Position numbers and translations under genes: made by a program
The notes under the pieces: model-generated
Databases searched by the model: none
What the model was told of the DNA's origin: nothing
The model's input: only the letters and a program-made list of their open reading frames with translations
NCBI GenBank assembly: GCA_021647405.1
Contig: JAKIUU010000006.1
Span: 34,946-98,945 of the forward strand
From: Flavobacteriaceae bacterium
GTDB lineage: Bacteria > Bacteroidota > Bacteroidia > Flavobacteriales > Flavobacteriaceae
Length of the DNA: 64,000 nt
Reading direction: 5' to 3'
Part shown: positions 16,383-25,782 of the stretch, piece after piece
Position numbering within the stretch: position 1 is the stretch's first letter
How the letters are laid out: each line of letters begins with the position of its first letter

Positions 16383-18758
16383 TTATTTTGGACTTAAAAC
16401 CAACTTGTCTTTAGATTTTATAACCGTTTGTTTATTCATCAGCATGGGTCTAAACTGCCCCTTTATGTACATTTTGGCTTGGTCTTTATAATGCTTGCTA
16501 AACGGGTTACCCGATTGCCCCGTGGGTAGAATACTCACACTGTTTTCTATATCAGAAAAATCTATGACACGGCGTGTAGAAGGCCCTGCATGCACCTTGT
16601 ATAATCCTTTGTCATTAAGGTTAAACATAAGATTGTTAATTACCTCGCGTGCCCCAGAGGCCTCAAAAGGACCTACATTTAAGAAACTGCTAAAAATAGG
16701 GGCTTTTTTGGTAATGGCATGGACGTGTTCTAGACTGTGTACTTTGTTCCACGTCCATTTATTTACATCTTTGCCTAATTGCATTTTTAAATCGCTAATA
16801 GTTTCTGTAAAAGCCGTAGTTAAAATATCTTGACGTGTTTCTGTTTTATCATTAGTTAAAACATTGTCCCACCAAACAGAACTGCCATTTTGAATCTGTT
16901 TAGACTCCATAATTTTAGCGATGTCTGTCCGCATAAATTGCGCAAAACCCTCTTCACCCAGTTCATCTGCATAGGTTTTGTGCATCACTTTATATACCCA
17001 TTTATAATAAATGGTTGGGGCTATATTTTTTAACTGATTGTTGCCATCCCATTTTTTTAGGACTTCTAAAGCTTTTTTTTCAAGAGGATTAAGGTTTTTA
17101 CTTTTTGACAAAATACTTACTAAAACAGCTGTATTGTCTGGGGTTTCAGACGATTTAACACCGGTAATCATCTTTTTAAAATCGACTTTGCTGAATTTTT
17201 CTTTACTTTCAAGAATACCAACTATACGCTTAGCACGATCTTTTGGCAAATAATAACCCGGATAAAAATAACCCCCATCAATACTGTCGGGTTGGTTGTT
17301 GGCCGAATACACATAACCCCAAGGCGGATTAATAGCTTGCGGGTTTTTAGAAAAATCTAAATATTTTATTGGTTCATCGTTACCACTGGCACCATCTAAC
17401 ACAAATTTTGGATTGACGCCCTCATTAAATCGGTATAATTTACCCGAAGCCCACCACGCAATATTATTATCGGCATCGCCATACATCACATTTAAGCCCG
17501 GTGCGTGAATTAACGCGGCCCCTTTTTGAAATTCTTGAATGTTTGTGGCGTGACTCATAGTATACATCGCTTTGAGCGTTTTTATAGGAAACTGTGTGTA
17601 AATCCAATGCATGGCCAATGGTGCTTTGTCTTTTATACCAGCTATTACATCATTCATTATGGGGCCGTGTTTAGAATAACGGACTTTCATAATAATATCA
17701 TTGCCTTTTTTAACCTTAATGATTTTTGTTTTAGTTACAAAATCTTGCCAGCCTTCGGGTGTTTTATATTGATTTTCATTTTCAGGATTAACGCTTTCGC
17801 GATAAAAATCGAGATCATCATTTTCAAACATCGTCAAACCATAAGCAATGCGGTGGTTATGGCCAAGTAAAGGAAAAGGAATACCTGCTAGGTGGTAGCC
17901 ATATATTTCGTAATCGGGTGTTTTTAAATAAGCTTCGTACCAAACTCCTGGTTGCGCATAACTCATATGTGGGTCATTAGCAAACAGCACTTTTCCTGTA
18001 GCCGATTTACTGGGACCCACCACCCAACTATTACTCCCAATAAAAGGGCTTGGTATCTGATTAGCAACCATATTTGCAACTTCGGCTATCGGACTCGCAA
18101 TGTTTTGATAGTTATTGTGAATCAAGGTCGTGTTTGGATCAGGCTTTAAACCGAGTTCCTCTAAATAAAGGGGCTTTAGATTTTTCTTTACTTCGGTAAA
18201 AAACGGATCTGCCTTTTGAGCCATGGCAAAACTAAAGGACATATAGCCAAATACATTATACACATCGTTAATGGTATAATGTGTTTTTTTAGTGCCTGTT
18301 ATAAGGTATTCAACTGGCGTAGGGCCCTTATCAATAAATTGATTGATACCGTTTAAATAAGCTTGTGTATATTTATATTGTTGGGTGTTTTTATCTAACT
18401 CTAATACGGCCTTTTTTGAGGCTTCCTCCAATCCCATACTGGCAAAAAATTTATCGGTTTCAATTAAATCTTTACCAAATATTTCTGATAAACGCCCTGG
18501 GGCTATACGCCTGATAACTTCCATTTGCCACAAACGGTCTTGCGCATGTACATAACCCAAAGCCGTATAAGCATCAGGCTGATTTTGGGCATAAATATGT
18601 GGCACACCATAAGTGTCGTAATAAACTTCAACCTTATCTGACAAACCTTTTAGCTTTAAATTGCCACTGTATTGGGGTTTTAAACTGTTTACAAAATACC
18701 ATAAGCCTAGGGCCAGTATTACAACGATGGTGAGGAATACTTTGAGAAATTTTTTCAT
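16383..18758 (-). CDS. Penicillin acylase family protein (Ntn hydrolase)
   Basis: A 791-residue exported amidase. One N-terminal hydrophobic segment (residues 4-23) is a signal or anchor. The alpha-subunit region has the DTYGVPHIYA and GYVHAQDRLWQME motifs. The beta subunit would begin at Ser242 in IGSNSWVVGPSKS, the N-terminal nucleophile exposed by self-cleavage, followed by ANDPHM. The family includes penicillin G acylases and acyl-homoserine-lactone acylases; the sequence does not tell which amide is cut. A quorum-quenching or peptide or lipid-amide role is as likely as antibiotic turnover. A -7 box (TATATTTG, minus strand, 18787-18794) lies just upstream. Confidence 0.9.
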   Translation of the reverse strand: MKKFLKVFLTIVVILALGLWYFVNSLKPQYSGNLKLKGLSDKVEVYYDTYGVPHIYAQNQPDAYTALGYVHAQDRLWQMEVIRRIAPGRLSEIFGKDLIETDKFFASMGLEEASKKAVLELDKNTQQYKYTQAYLNGINQFIDKGPTPVEYLITGTKKTHYTINDVYNVFGYMSFSFAMAQKADPFFTEVKKNLKPLYLEELGLKPDPNTTLIHNNYQNIASPIAEVANMVANQIPSPFIGSNSWVVGPSKSATGKVLFANDPHMSYAQPGVWYEAYLKTPDYEIYGYHLAGIPFPLLGHNHRIAYGLTMFENDDLDFYRESVNPENENQYKTPEGWQDFVTKTKIIKVKKGNDIIMKVRYSKHGPIMNDVIAGIKDKAPLAMHWIYTQFPIKTLKAMYTMSHATNIQEFQKGAALIHAPGLNVMYGDADNNIAWWASGKLYRFNEGVNPKFVLDGASGNDEPIKYLDFSKNPQAINPPWGYVYSANNQPDSIDGGYFYPGYYLPKDRAKRIVGILESKEKFSKVDFKKMITGVKSSETPDNTAVLVSILSKSKNLNPLEKKALEVLKKWDGNNQLKNIAPTIYYKWVYKVMHKTYADELGEEGFAQFMRTDIAKIMESKQIQNGSSVWWDNVLTNDKTETRQDILTTAFTETISDLKMQLGKDVNKWTWNKVHSLEHVHAITKKAPIFSSFLNVGPFEASGAREVINNLMFNLNDKGLYKVHAGPSTRRVIDFSDIENSVSILPTGQSGNPFSKHYKDQAKMYIKGQFRPMLMNKQTVIKSKDKLVLSPK

Positions 18759-18913
18759 TTAATTGCTATATTTTTACTTGATGACTCAAATATAAAAGAT
18801 TAAGCTGATTAATAGACTAGAATTAAATAAAATTTAGCTGGTTTATACGTGCTATTTTAATAGCACCCCCTCGCTGGTGTGCGCCTCTTGCGCGTACCAA
18901 TGATTAAAAAATA

Positions 18914-18946
18914 AGACCTCCTAGGTTTTAAAAACCTAGGAGGTCT
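18914..18946. repeat. Long perfect hairpin, REP-like
   Basis: AGACCTCCTAGGTTTT is followed by one A and then its exact reverse complement: a 16-pair stem with a one-base centre. No T-run follows on either strand, so it is not a typical terminator. Similar GACCT...AGGTC hairpins are, from memory, common between genes in flavobacteria. Confidence 0.75.
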
Positions 18947-18968
18947 CTGTAATATCTCTTTATAAACT

Positions 18969-18990
18969 ACCACGCTATAATAGGCGTGGT
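18969..18990. repeat. Short hairpin ACCACGC/GCGTGGT
   Basis: A seven-pair perfect stem with an eight-base loop, 22 bases after the longer hairpin. Function not known; it may be part of the same composite intergenic element. Confidence 0.5.
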
Positions 18991-19011
18991 GGGATTGGTG
19001 GGGTTAATCAT

Positions 19012-19050
19012 ATAAAAAAGCCTCAAAACAGTATTTTGAAGCTTTTTTAT
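19012..19050 (-). terminator. Intrinsic terminator of the act-cox operon
   Basis: AAAAAAGC-C-TCAAAA pairs with TTTTGA-A-GCTTTTTT (one mismatch) around loop CAGTA. It is 17 bases after the coxA stop on the minus strand and ends in a T-run on both strands, so it could work in both directions. Confidence 0.75.
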
Positions 19051-19066
19051 AGTTGTCAAATTGCTT

Positions 19067-20836
19067 TTATAACATTTCTTCGTCTGGTCTGGCAGGGACT
19101 ACCTGTGGGGTAAAATCCTGACCATCGTAAAATTCGCCATTTTCATCTGTTTTGCTATAATCATAAGCCCAACGGTGCACTTCTGGTATTTCGCCTGGCC
19201 AATTGCCATGTATGTGCTCTACTGGGGTTGTCCATTCTAATGAATTAGATTTCCAAGGATTTTTAGGAGCTATAGGTCCTTTCTTCATACTAAAAAAGAA
19301 GTTGGCAAAAAAGAGTATTTGTGCCAATCCGCCAATTATGGCAAATATTGTAATAACATGATTTATATGTAATAAATCGTCAAAAATAGGAAATGCTGAA
19401 TTGGTATAATAACGTCTTGGCAAACCTGCCAATCCAAGAAAATGCATCGGGAAGAATACACCATAAGAGGCTATTATGGTGAGCCAAAAGTGCATATAAC
19501 CCAAGTTTTTATTCATCATTCTGCCATACATTTTAGGAAACCAATGGTAAATACCTGCAAACATGCCTAAAATAGCCGAAACGCCCATTACCAAATGGAA
19601 ATGTGCCACCACAAACATGGTATCGTGCACGTTAATATCTAAAGCGCTATCGCCCAGAACAATACCTGTAAGACCTCCTGTTATAAAGGTTGAAACCAAT
19701 CCTATAGAAAATAACATAGCAGGATTGAGCTGTAAATTGCCTTTCCATAAAGTCGTTATATAATTAAAGGCTTTAACAGCCGATGGGATGGCAATGAGCA
19801 GTGTGGTAAAGGTAAATACCGACCCTAAAAACGGATTCATTCCTGTTACAAACATATGATGCCCCCAAACGATAGTTGATAAAAAAGCAATGGCAATAAT
19901 TGAACCTATCATGGCGCGGTATCCAAAAATTGGTTTACGCGAATTGGTGGCAATAATTTCTGATGTTATGCCCAAAGCAGGCAGCAGAACGATATATACC
20001 TCAGGATGGCCTAAAAACCAAAACAGGTGTTCAAATAAAATGGGCGAACCGCCTTGGTAGTGTAATACTTCGCCTTGAATAAAAATATCTGACAAATAAA
20101 AAGATGTGCCAAAACTACGGTCGAAAATCAACAATAAAGCTGCCGATAATAAAACTGGGAATGATACCACGCCAATAATTGCTGTTACAAAAAAGGCCCA
20201 AATAGTTAAAGGTAAACGGGTCATTTTCATACCAATGGTACGTAAATTTAGAACTGTAACAATGTAATTTAAAGCACCTAATAATGAAGAAGCAATAAAA
20301 ATAGCCATTGAAATCAACCACAATGTCATACCTAATCCAGAACCAGGCATGGCCTGTGGTAAAGCACTTAAAGGTGGATAAATTGTCCATCCTGCAGAAG
20401 CAGGTCCTGTTTCAATAAAAAGTGATGAGACCATGATAACACTTGATAAGAAAAACAGCCAATATGAAATCATATTTAAAAGTCCCGAAGCCATATCGCG
20501 GGCGCCAATTTGCAAAGGAATGAGCAGGTTGCTAAAAGTACCACTTAAACCAGCTGTTAGTACAAAAAATACCATTATTGTACCGTGTATGGTCACCAAA
20601 GACAGGTACATATCTGGTGTCATAACGCCACCGTCTTGACCGCGACCTAGAAAAGCTTCAATTAAACTAAAAGAGGTGTCTGGATATGATAACTGCAAAC
20701 GGAATAGCATAGACATAAACAGCCCTATAAGTCCCATAAACATACCTGTAATAAGGTATTGTTTGGCTATCATTTTATGATCTTTACTAAAAATGTATTT
20801 GGTTACAAAAGTCTCTTTATGATGGTGTTCAGACAT
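19067..20836 (-). CDS. coxA: Cytochrome c oxidase subunit I
   Basis: The 589-residue heme-copper catalytic subunit, with 12 or more membrane helices. Heme ligand His is seen in SLVTIHGTIMVFF. The Cu-B and K-channel motif is FLGHPEVYIVLLPALG (around residue 275), followed by WGHHMFVTGMNPF and VHDTMFVVAHFHLVMG with the remaining heme ligands. It reduces O2 to water and pumps protons. It is the last gene of the act-cox operon, 26 bases after coxB. Subunits III and IV are not in the cluster. The soluble C-terminal tail (HRWAYDYSKTDENGE) is typical of Bacteroidetes forms. Confidence 0.97.
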   Translation of the reverse strand: MSEHHHKETFVTKYIFSKDHKMIAKQYLITGMFMGLIGLFMSMLFRLQLSYPDTSFSLIEAFLGRGQDGGVMTPDMYLSLVTIHGTIMVFFVLTAGLSGTFSNLLIPLQIGARDMASGLLNMISYWLFFLSSVIMVSSLFIETGPASAGWTIYPPLSALPQAMPGSGLGMTLWLISMAIFIASSLLGALNYIVTVLNLRTIGMKMTRLPLTIWAFFVTAIIGVVSFPVLLSAALLLIFDRSFGTSFYLSDIFIQGEVLHYQGGSPILFEHLFWFLGHPEVYIVLLPALGITSEIIATNSRKPIFGYRAMIGSIIAIAFLSTIVWGHHMFVTGMNPFLGSVFTFTTLLIAIPSAVKAFNYITTLWKGNLQLNPAMLFSIGLVSTFITGGLTGIVLGDSALDINVHDTMFVVAHFHLVMGVSAILGMFAGIYHWFPKMYGRMMNKNLGYMHFWLTIIASYGVFFPMHFLGLAGLPRRYYTNSAFPIFDDLLHINHVITIFAIIGGLAQILFFANFFFSMKKGPIAPKNPWKSNSLEWTTPVEHIHGNWPGEIPEVHRWAYDYSKTDENGEFYDGQDFTPQVVPARPDEEML

Positions 20837-20862
20837 AAGTTGATTTTTTTAGTTGGTAATTA

Positions 20863-21882
20863 TTAATTTAGTACTTGTGCCAATGTTTTTTGAGAAGCTA
20901 ACCAATCATTAAACTCTGATTCTTCTACAACAACAATTTTCATTTGCATATTATAGTGTGAAGATCCGCAAATTTTATTACAAAGTAACAAATAGTCAAA
21001 GGTATAAGGATCTTCTCCTTTTTCTTTACGCAATACATTTATGTTATTTACTTTGGTAATAATGTCTTCATTTTTACGCATTTCTACAGTTGTTACTGTT
21101 GGGGTAAATGCAAAATGTGTAGTCATACCAGGCACACAATTCATCTGTGCGCGAAAATGAGGCATGTATGCCGAATGAATTACGTCTTGAGACCTAAAAT
21201 TAAAAACCACTTTACGCCCCTTAGGTAAATATAAAACACGTGAAGGGACATCGTCTAAAGCATAGCTATCTTTTAAATTAACACCCATGGTGTTTTTACC
21301 TTTTATATAACGCACATTTCCTTGCCCTAATGTGTTATCATTACCTGCATAACGTGCTTCCCACTGAAATTGTTTGGCATAAATTTCGATTACCAAGGGG
21401 TTTTCGGCGTCAGAAGAATCCATAACATCATTCCATGTCCATAAACCATACCCTATCAATCCTGTTAAAACGATGGCTGGAATAATGGTCCAAATAAATT
21501 CTAACTTGGCACTGTCTGCAAAGAAAATGGCTTTTCTACCTTTTATACCTCTGTATTTAAAAGTAAAATAATAAATTAAAAACTGTGTGATAAATTGTAC
21601 CGTAAAGATGAGACACATTGTTATGATAAACAAATTATCGATGTGATGTCCTTCTAATGAGGCCGATAAACGGGGCAGCAATACATCGCGCCCCCTAAAC
21701 ATTGAAGTTAGCATGAGGCCGTAAATAAATACCATAAGGCCAAGCATTAACCAGCCGTTTATGTTATTTTCTTTTTCGGTTGCTGTAGCGTCTTTAACTT
21801 TTGTCAATCCTAATATCTTAACAAATTGCCAACAGGCAACTATTAAGGCAATAAAGATTAAAATAAAAAAAAGTGCATTCAT
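20863..21882 (-). CDS. coxB: Cytochrome c oxidase subunit II
   Basis: A 339-residue membrane-anchored subunit with the periplasmic Cu-A domain. Cu-A ligands are in CNKICGSSHYNM (CxxxCxxxHxxM) and in the upstream DVIHSAYMPHF histidine. Three hydrophobic segments are seen (near residues 3-23, 43-62 and 82-108), plus one before the cupredoxin domain (about 130-150); most CoxB have two, so the N-terminal part is extended. No heme c motif is present, so it is not a caa3-type fusion. It takes electrons from the complex III encoded upstream. Confidence 0.95.
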   Translation of the reverse strand: MNALFFILIFIALIVACWQFVKILGLTKVKDATATEKENNINGWLMLGLMVFIYGLMLTSMFRGRDVLLPRLSASLEGHHIDNLFIITMCLIFTVQFITQFLIYYFTFKYRGIKGRKAIFFADSAKLEFIWTIIPAIVLTGLIGYGLWTWNDVMDSSDAENPLVIEIYAKQFQWEARYAGNDNTLGQGNVRYIKGKNTMGVNLKDSYALDDVPSRVLYLPKGRKVVFNFRSQDVIHSAYMPHFRAQMNCVPGMTTHFAFTPTVTTVEMRKNEDIITKVNNINVLRKEKGEDPYTFDYLLLCNKICGSSHYNMQMKIVVVEESEFNDWLASQKTLAQVLN

Positions 21883-21904
21883 AAATTATTGATTCTTGAT
21901 TTTT

Positions 21905-23254
21905 TTAGTAATGGTAATGCTCACTTTCTTTCATAAATGGATTGCCCTTTGCATGTAATGGTGCTTTGGTTAAAGCATTAAATACAACATACACAAACAA
22001 ACCTAAAAAGAAAAATACAGCACTAATTTCTGAAACGCCAACTTGCCAGTGGTTTCCTACAGTTCCTGGTGTAATCATTACGTAAATATCTACATAATGA
22101 CCTATTAAAATAATAATTCCTGTTAAAATTATAAACCAAGGCAAACGTTTGTAATCACTATTCATCAATATTAAAATTGGGAAAACAAAATTTAAGACAA
22201 CCATTCCGATAAATAGGGGCTGGTATGTGCCTAAGAGTCTTGGTGTAAAATAAGCTGTTTCTTCGGGCATATTGGCATACCATATCAGCATGAATTGTGA
22301 AAACCATAAATAGGTCCAAAAAATACTAAATCCAAACATAAATTTGGCCAAATCATGTAAATGACTGTCGTTTACATGGGGTAGAAATCCTTTCTGTCTC
22401 AAATAAATAGTTACCATTGCGATAACAGTAATAGCCGATACTATTAATGTTGAGAATACATACCAACCAAATAAAGAACTTTGCCAGTGCGGTGTTAAAG
22501 ACATGATCCAATCCCAAGACATTATAGATTCTGTTATGGCAAAGAATAGTAAGAAAAATACAGATGCTTTAAAATTCTTTTTATAATGTACTAAATTAGA
22601 TGCTGTATCTTGTAAAAGCGAATGTTTTCTAGAAAAATAGCGGTAAAAATTCCATCCCAATAAAAAGACAAAAGTACGAATCATCCAAAAAGGGATATTG
22701 AGCCACCAGCTTTTAGCCATTAAAATTTCGTCGTAATCTACACTTTGTGGGTCATATAAATCAGGGTTCATCCACACATATAAATGATTTCCGTGTGCGG
22801 CTGAAATTATTAAAAATGCCAACATAAATAAAGATCCAGGTAGCAAATAGGCAGTTATGCCTTCCATAACTCTAAAGAGCACAATAGACCAACCTGCTTG
22901 CGAGGCGTATTGAATGGCATAAAATGCCAAGGCACCTAAGGCAATCATAAAAAAGAAAAAAATGGCTATAAAAACAGCCGCCCAAGGTCTGTTTTGCATG
23001 GCGTGCAAGGCATGTGTAAGATGGGCTTCTTCAGTATTATCTTTTGCCTCTGTATTGTGCTTATCTTCTTGAACTTTATGTGTTGTTACTTCTTTATGTG
23101 CTGTATCTGTTTGATGGTCTTGATTATGAGACATCATTTCTTTTACATCAGCTGTAGAACTAGGAACATTATAAAAGCTATAAGCCAAACCTAAAGCACC
23201 TAAAATCATTAAAACGATGGCTCCTAATCTTAATCTATTTGAAAAACTATACAT
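21905..23254 (-). CDS. actF: Alternative complex III subunit ActF (quinol:cytochrome c oxidoreductase)
   Basis: A 449-residue polytopic membrane protein with about ten hydrophobic segments, related to ActC/NrfD-type quinol-binding subunits. It helps anchor complex III. An unusual loop between the first helix (about 12-30) and the second (about 93-113) is rich in His, Glu, Lys and Asp, with eight histidines between residues 43 and 84. The loop may bind metal or touch the cytochrome subunits; this is inference. Position just before coxB fits the family order actA-B-C-D-E-F-coxB-coxA. Confidence 0.9.
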   Translation of the reverse strand: MYSFSNRLRLGAIVLMILGALGLAYSFYNVPSSTADVKEMMSHNQDHQTDTAHKEVTTHKVQEDKHNTEAKDNTEEAHLTHALHAMQNRPWAAVFIAIFFFFMIALGALAFYAIQYASQAGWSIVLFRVMEGITAYLLPGSLFMLAFLIISAAHGNHLYVWMNPDLYDPQSVDYDEILMAKSWWLNIPFWMIRTFVFLLGWNFYRYFSRKHSLLQDTASNLVHYKKNFKASVFFLLFFAITESIMSWDWIMSLTPHWQSSLFGWYVFSTLIVSAITVIAMVTIYLRQKGFLPHVNDSHLHDLAKFMFGFSIFWTYLWFSQFMLIWYANMPEETAYFTPRLLGTYQPLFIGMVVLNFVFPILILMNSDYKRLPWFIILTGIIILIGHYVDIYVMITPGTVGNHWQVGVSEISAVFFFLGLFVYVVFNALTKAPLHAKGNPFMKESEHYHY

Positions 23255-23287
23255 ATCTTTTATATTCTATCTAATTTTTGATGTGTT

Positions 23288-23848
23288 TTATTGTTGCAAA
23301 TCTGCTCTGAGTTTTTGTACATATTGAACTATTTGCCAACGCTCTTTATCTTTTAATTGCGAGGCATGAGAGCCCATCATATTTCTACCATACATAATAA
23401 CATGGTAAATAGTACCTTCGTTTATGTTTCTGTCTTTGTAATTTGGAATCCCTAAAAACTTTTCTCTTTGTGCTAAAACACCTTGGCCGTCTCCTTTAGG
23501 ACCATGGCATGATATACAATAAATAGTGTACATTGCTTTTCCTTTGGCAAGATTTACCTCGTTTACTTCTAAAGGTGATTTTATTGTTTTTCTAGCCAAA
23601 TTATATCCTTCTTCTGAGTTTGGAATTTCATAAGGTCTTTCGCCTCTAAAAATAGTACCTTCAACAGGTGCTTGTGCTTCCATGCCATTTTTAAAATTAG
23701 GATTGGTTCCGTAGGTTTCATAACTAACCGCATTATACATGTCAGTACTGGCCATGTAACGTACATTGGGTTTGCGTTTATCGCTGTAACAAGAACTCGA
23801 ACCTATTGCTAATACAGTTATTATTACTATGTTAAATATATGTTTCAT
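23288..23848 (-). CDS. actE: Alternative complex III subunit ActE, monoheme cytochrome c lipoprotein
   Basis: A 186-residue periplasmic cytochrome. It begins with a lipoprotein signal that ends at a Cys in GSSSCYSDK (about residue 20). One class I heme site is seen (CISCHGPKGDGQG), with a downstream Met-rich stretch (VIMYGRNMMGSHASQL) that can supply the axial ligand. In known complexes ActE passes electrons towards the oxidase. It is four bases from actD. Confidence 0.92.
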   Translation of the reverse strand: MKHIFNIVIITVLAIGSSSCYSDKRKPNVRYMASTDMYNAVSYETYGTNPNFKNGMEAQAPVEGTIFRGERPYEIPNSEEGYNLARKTIKSPLEVNEVNLAKGKAMYTIYCISCHGPKGDGQGVLAQREKFLGIPNYKDRNINEGTIYHVIMYGRNMMGSHASQLKDKERWQIVQYVQKLRADLQQ

Positions 23849-23853
23849 TGTTC

Positions 23854-24372
23854 TTATGCTTTTGTTTTAATTTCTTTAGCACCCGATTTTTTTAGCAATG
23901 TTTCTAAATCACTGCTGTCGTCTTTTGTAAAAACTTCTACCATAAAATGATCGTCTGTTGTTCTTACATCTGGATTTTCGGCTTCTTTAAAAGGCCATAA
24001 TTTACTGCGCATATAAAAAGTAATTACCATTAAGTGGGCCGCAAAAAATACTGTAAGTTCAAACATAATAGGCACAAAAGATGGCATATTCTCAGCAAAA
24101 GTAAAATTAGGTTTACCTCCTATATTCATAGGCCAATCTTGAATCATCATGTAATTCATCATCCATACTGCAAAAGAAAGACCTATAACACCATAAATAA
24201 ATGATGTAATAGCGATTCTTGTATTGGGAATACCCACAGCTTTTTCAAGACCATGAACAGGAAATGGTGTAAAAACTTCGTCTATATGATAGTCTGCATC
24301 TCTTAAGTCTTTAACAGCACTTAAGAGTACATCGTCATCATCAAATAGGGCTTGTATAACTTTATGACTCAT
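23854..24372 (-). CDS. actD: Alternative complex III subunit ActD (DUF3341)
   Basis: A 172-residue inner membrane subunit. An N-terminal soluble domain (VIQALFDDDDVLLSAVKDLR, GYHIDEVFTPFPVHGL-like segment) is followed by two membrane helices (about 55-75 and 98-118) and a soluble tail. DUF3341 proteins are found in complex III clusters. The start overlaps the end of actC by 11 bases. Confidence 0.92.
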   Translation of the reverse strand: MSHKVIQALFDDDDVLLSAVKDLRDADYHIDEVFTPFPVHGLEKAVGIPNTRIAITSFIYGVIGLSFAVWMMNYMMIQDWPMNIGGKPNFTFAENMPSFVPIMFELTVFFAAHLMVITFYMRSKLWPFKEAENPDVRTTDDHFMVEVFTKDDSSDLETLLKKSGAKEIKTKA

Positions 24373-25759
24373 GATTTTCTTCTCTTAATTTTTTATAATT
24401 TTCTCCTGATGATTTTAAGATACTTTTTAATTCTGCTTGTGCAATTACTGGAAATGTTCTGGAATACAGTAAAAATAGCACAAAGAAAAAGCCTATGGTA
24501 CCAATAAATACGGCAATGTCAACATAAGTCGGTGAAAACATTGCCCACGTTGATGGTAAGTGCCCACGACTTAAATCGATTACAATAATATCAAAACGCT
24601 CAAACCACATACCTATGTTTATAACAATAGAAATAAAGAATGACCACATATAGCTTGTTCTTAATTTTTTAAACCAAAGGGATTGAGGGATAATAAAGTT
24701 ACAGGTTATTAGTGCCCAAAATGCCCACCAATAGGGGCCTGTTGCAGCACCAACCGATAAGTATGTGTAATCTTCGTAACTACTACCACTGTACCATCCA
24801 ATAAAAAATTCAGTTATATAGGCTACCGATACGATCCCTCCTGTAAGCAGAATTACTTTATTCATATTTTCAATATGAATATTTGTAATATAAGCTTCTA
24901 AATTAGATACCTTACGCATAATTATTAGCAAGGTTTGTACCATGGCAAATCCAGAAAATATAGCACCCGCCACAAAATAAGGTGGAAAAATTGTACTGTG
25001 CCATCCGGGCATTATGGAAGTGGCAAAATCCATAGATACAATGGTGTGAACAGACAATACCAAAGGTGTAGCCAAACCTGCTAAAACCAAAGACACCTCT
25101 TCAAAACGTTGCCAATCTTTTAACCTGCCAGACCATCCAAAACTCAACAAACTGTATATCTTCTTTTGAAAAGGCTTTACAGCACGGTCTCTAAGCATTG
25201 CAAAATCTGGTAACAAGCCTGTGTACCAAAAGACTATTGACACAGATAGATATGTTGAGATTGCAAATACATCCCATAATAATGGTGAGTTAAAATTAAC
25301 CCATAAGTTACCCAAAGCATTGGGCAATGGTAAAACGTAAAAAGCATTCCAAACACGACCCATGTGTATTATTGGAAATAAACCTGCTTGAAAAACTGCA
25401 AAAATTGTCATTGCTTCTGCCGAACGGTTGATACCCATACGCCATTTTTGACGGAATAATAAAAGTACTGCCGAAATCAATGTCCCAGCATGACCAATAC
25501 CTACCCACCATACAAAGTTGGTAATATCCCAAGCCCAGTTTATTTTATTATTTAAACCCCATACGCCTATACCAGTTCCTATGGTATACATAATTGCGCC
25601 TAGCCCATATAAAAAGGCTGTTAAAGCTATTAAAAATGCAATCCACCATAATTTGTTTGCTTTACCTTCAACAGGCGCTGCAACATCATTAGTAATATCA
25701 TGGAAACTTTTATTACCAGTAATTAAGGGTTCTCTTATGGGTGCTTCGTAATGAGACAT
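24362..25759 (-). CDS. actC: Alternative complex III subunit ActC (NrfD-like quinol-binding membrane subunit)
   Basis: A 465-residue polytopic protein of the NrfD/PsrC family, with about ten membrane helices. Family features include WWVGIGHAGTLISAVLLLFRQ and FPIIHMGRVWNAFY, which line the quinol site in related complexes. It oxidises menaquinol or holds it for electron passage to the ActB iron-sulfur clusters. It starts 23 bases after actB and overlaps actD. Confidence 0.94.
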   Translation of the reverse strand: MSHYEAPIREPLITGNKSFHDITNDVAAPVEGKANKLWWIAFLIALTAFLYGLGAIMYTIGTGIGVWGLNNKINWAWDITNFVWWVGIGHAGTLISAVLLLFRQKWRMGINRSAEAMTIFAVFQAGLFPIIHMGRVWNAFYVLPLPNALGNLWVNFNSPLLWDVFAISTYLSVSIVFWYTGLLPDFAMLRDRAVKPFQKKIYSLLSFGWSGRLKDWQRFEEVSLVLAGLATPLVLSVHTIVSMDFATSIMPGWHSTIFPPYFVAGAIFSGFAMVQTLLIIMRKVSNLEAYITNIHIENMNKVILLTGGIVSVAYITEFFIGWYSGSSYEDYTYLSVGAATGPYWWAFWALITCNFIIPQSLWFKKLRTSYMWSFFISIVINIGMWFERFDIIVIDLSRGHLPSTWAMFSPTYVDIAVFIGTIGFFFVLFLLYSRTFPVIAQAELKSILKSSGENYKKLREENHES

Positions 25760-25782
25760 AATCTGTTTTAAATCTTTATTAT

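Larger units (their letters stand above)
18759..19066. other. Intergenic region rich in hairpins
   Basis: No gene is seen in these 308 bases. They hold, from left to right, a -7 box for the acylase gene (18787-18794), a short GC-rich patch (about 18867-18897), a 16-pair perfect hairpin (18914-18946), a second hairpin (18969-18990) and the coxA terminator (19012-19050). The two middle hairpins have no assigned function. Confidence 0.7.

Noticed and set aside
16383..18758. Penicillin acylase as an antibiotic-resistance gene
   Set aside because: The family covers many amides; nothing here links it to resistance.
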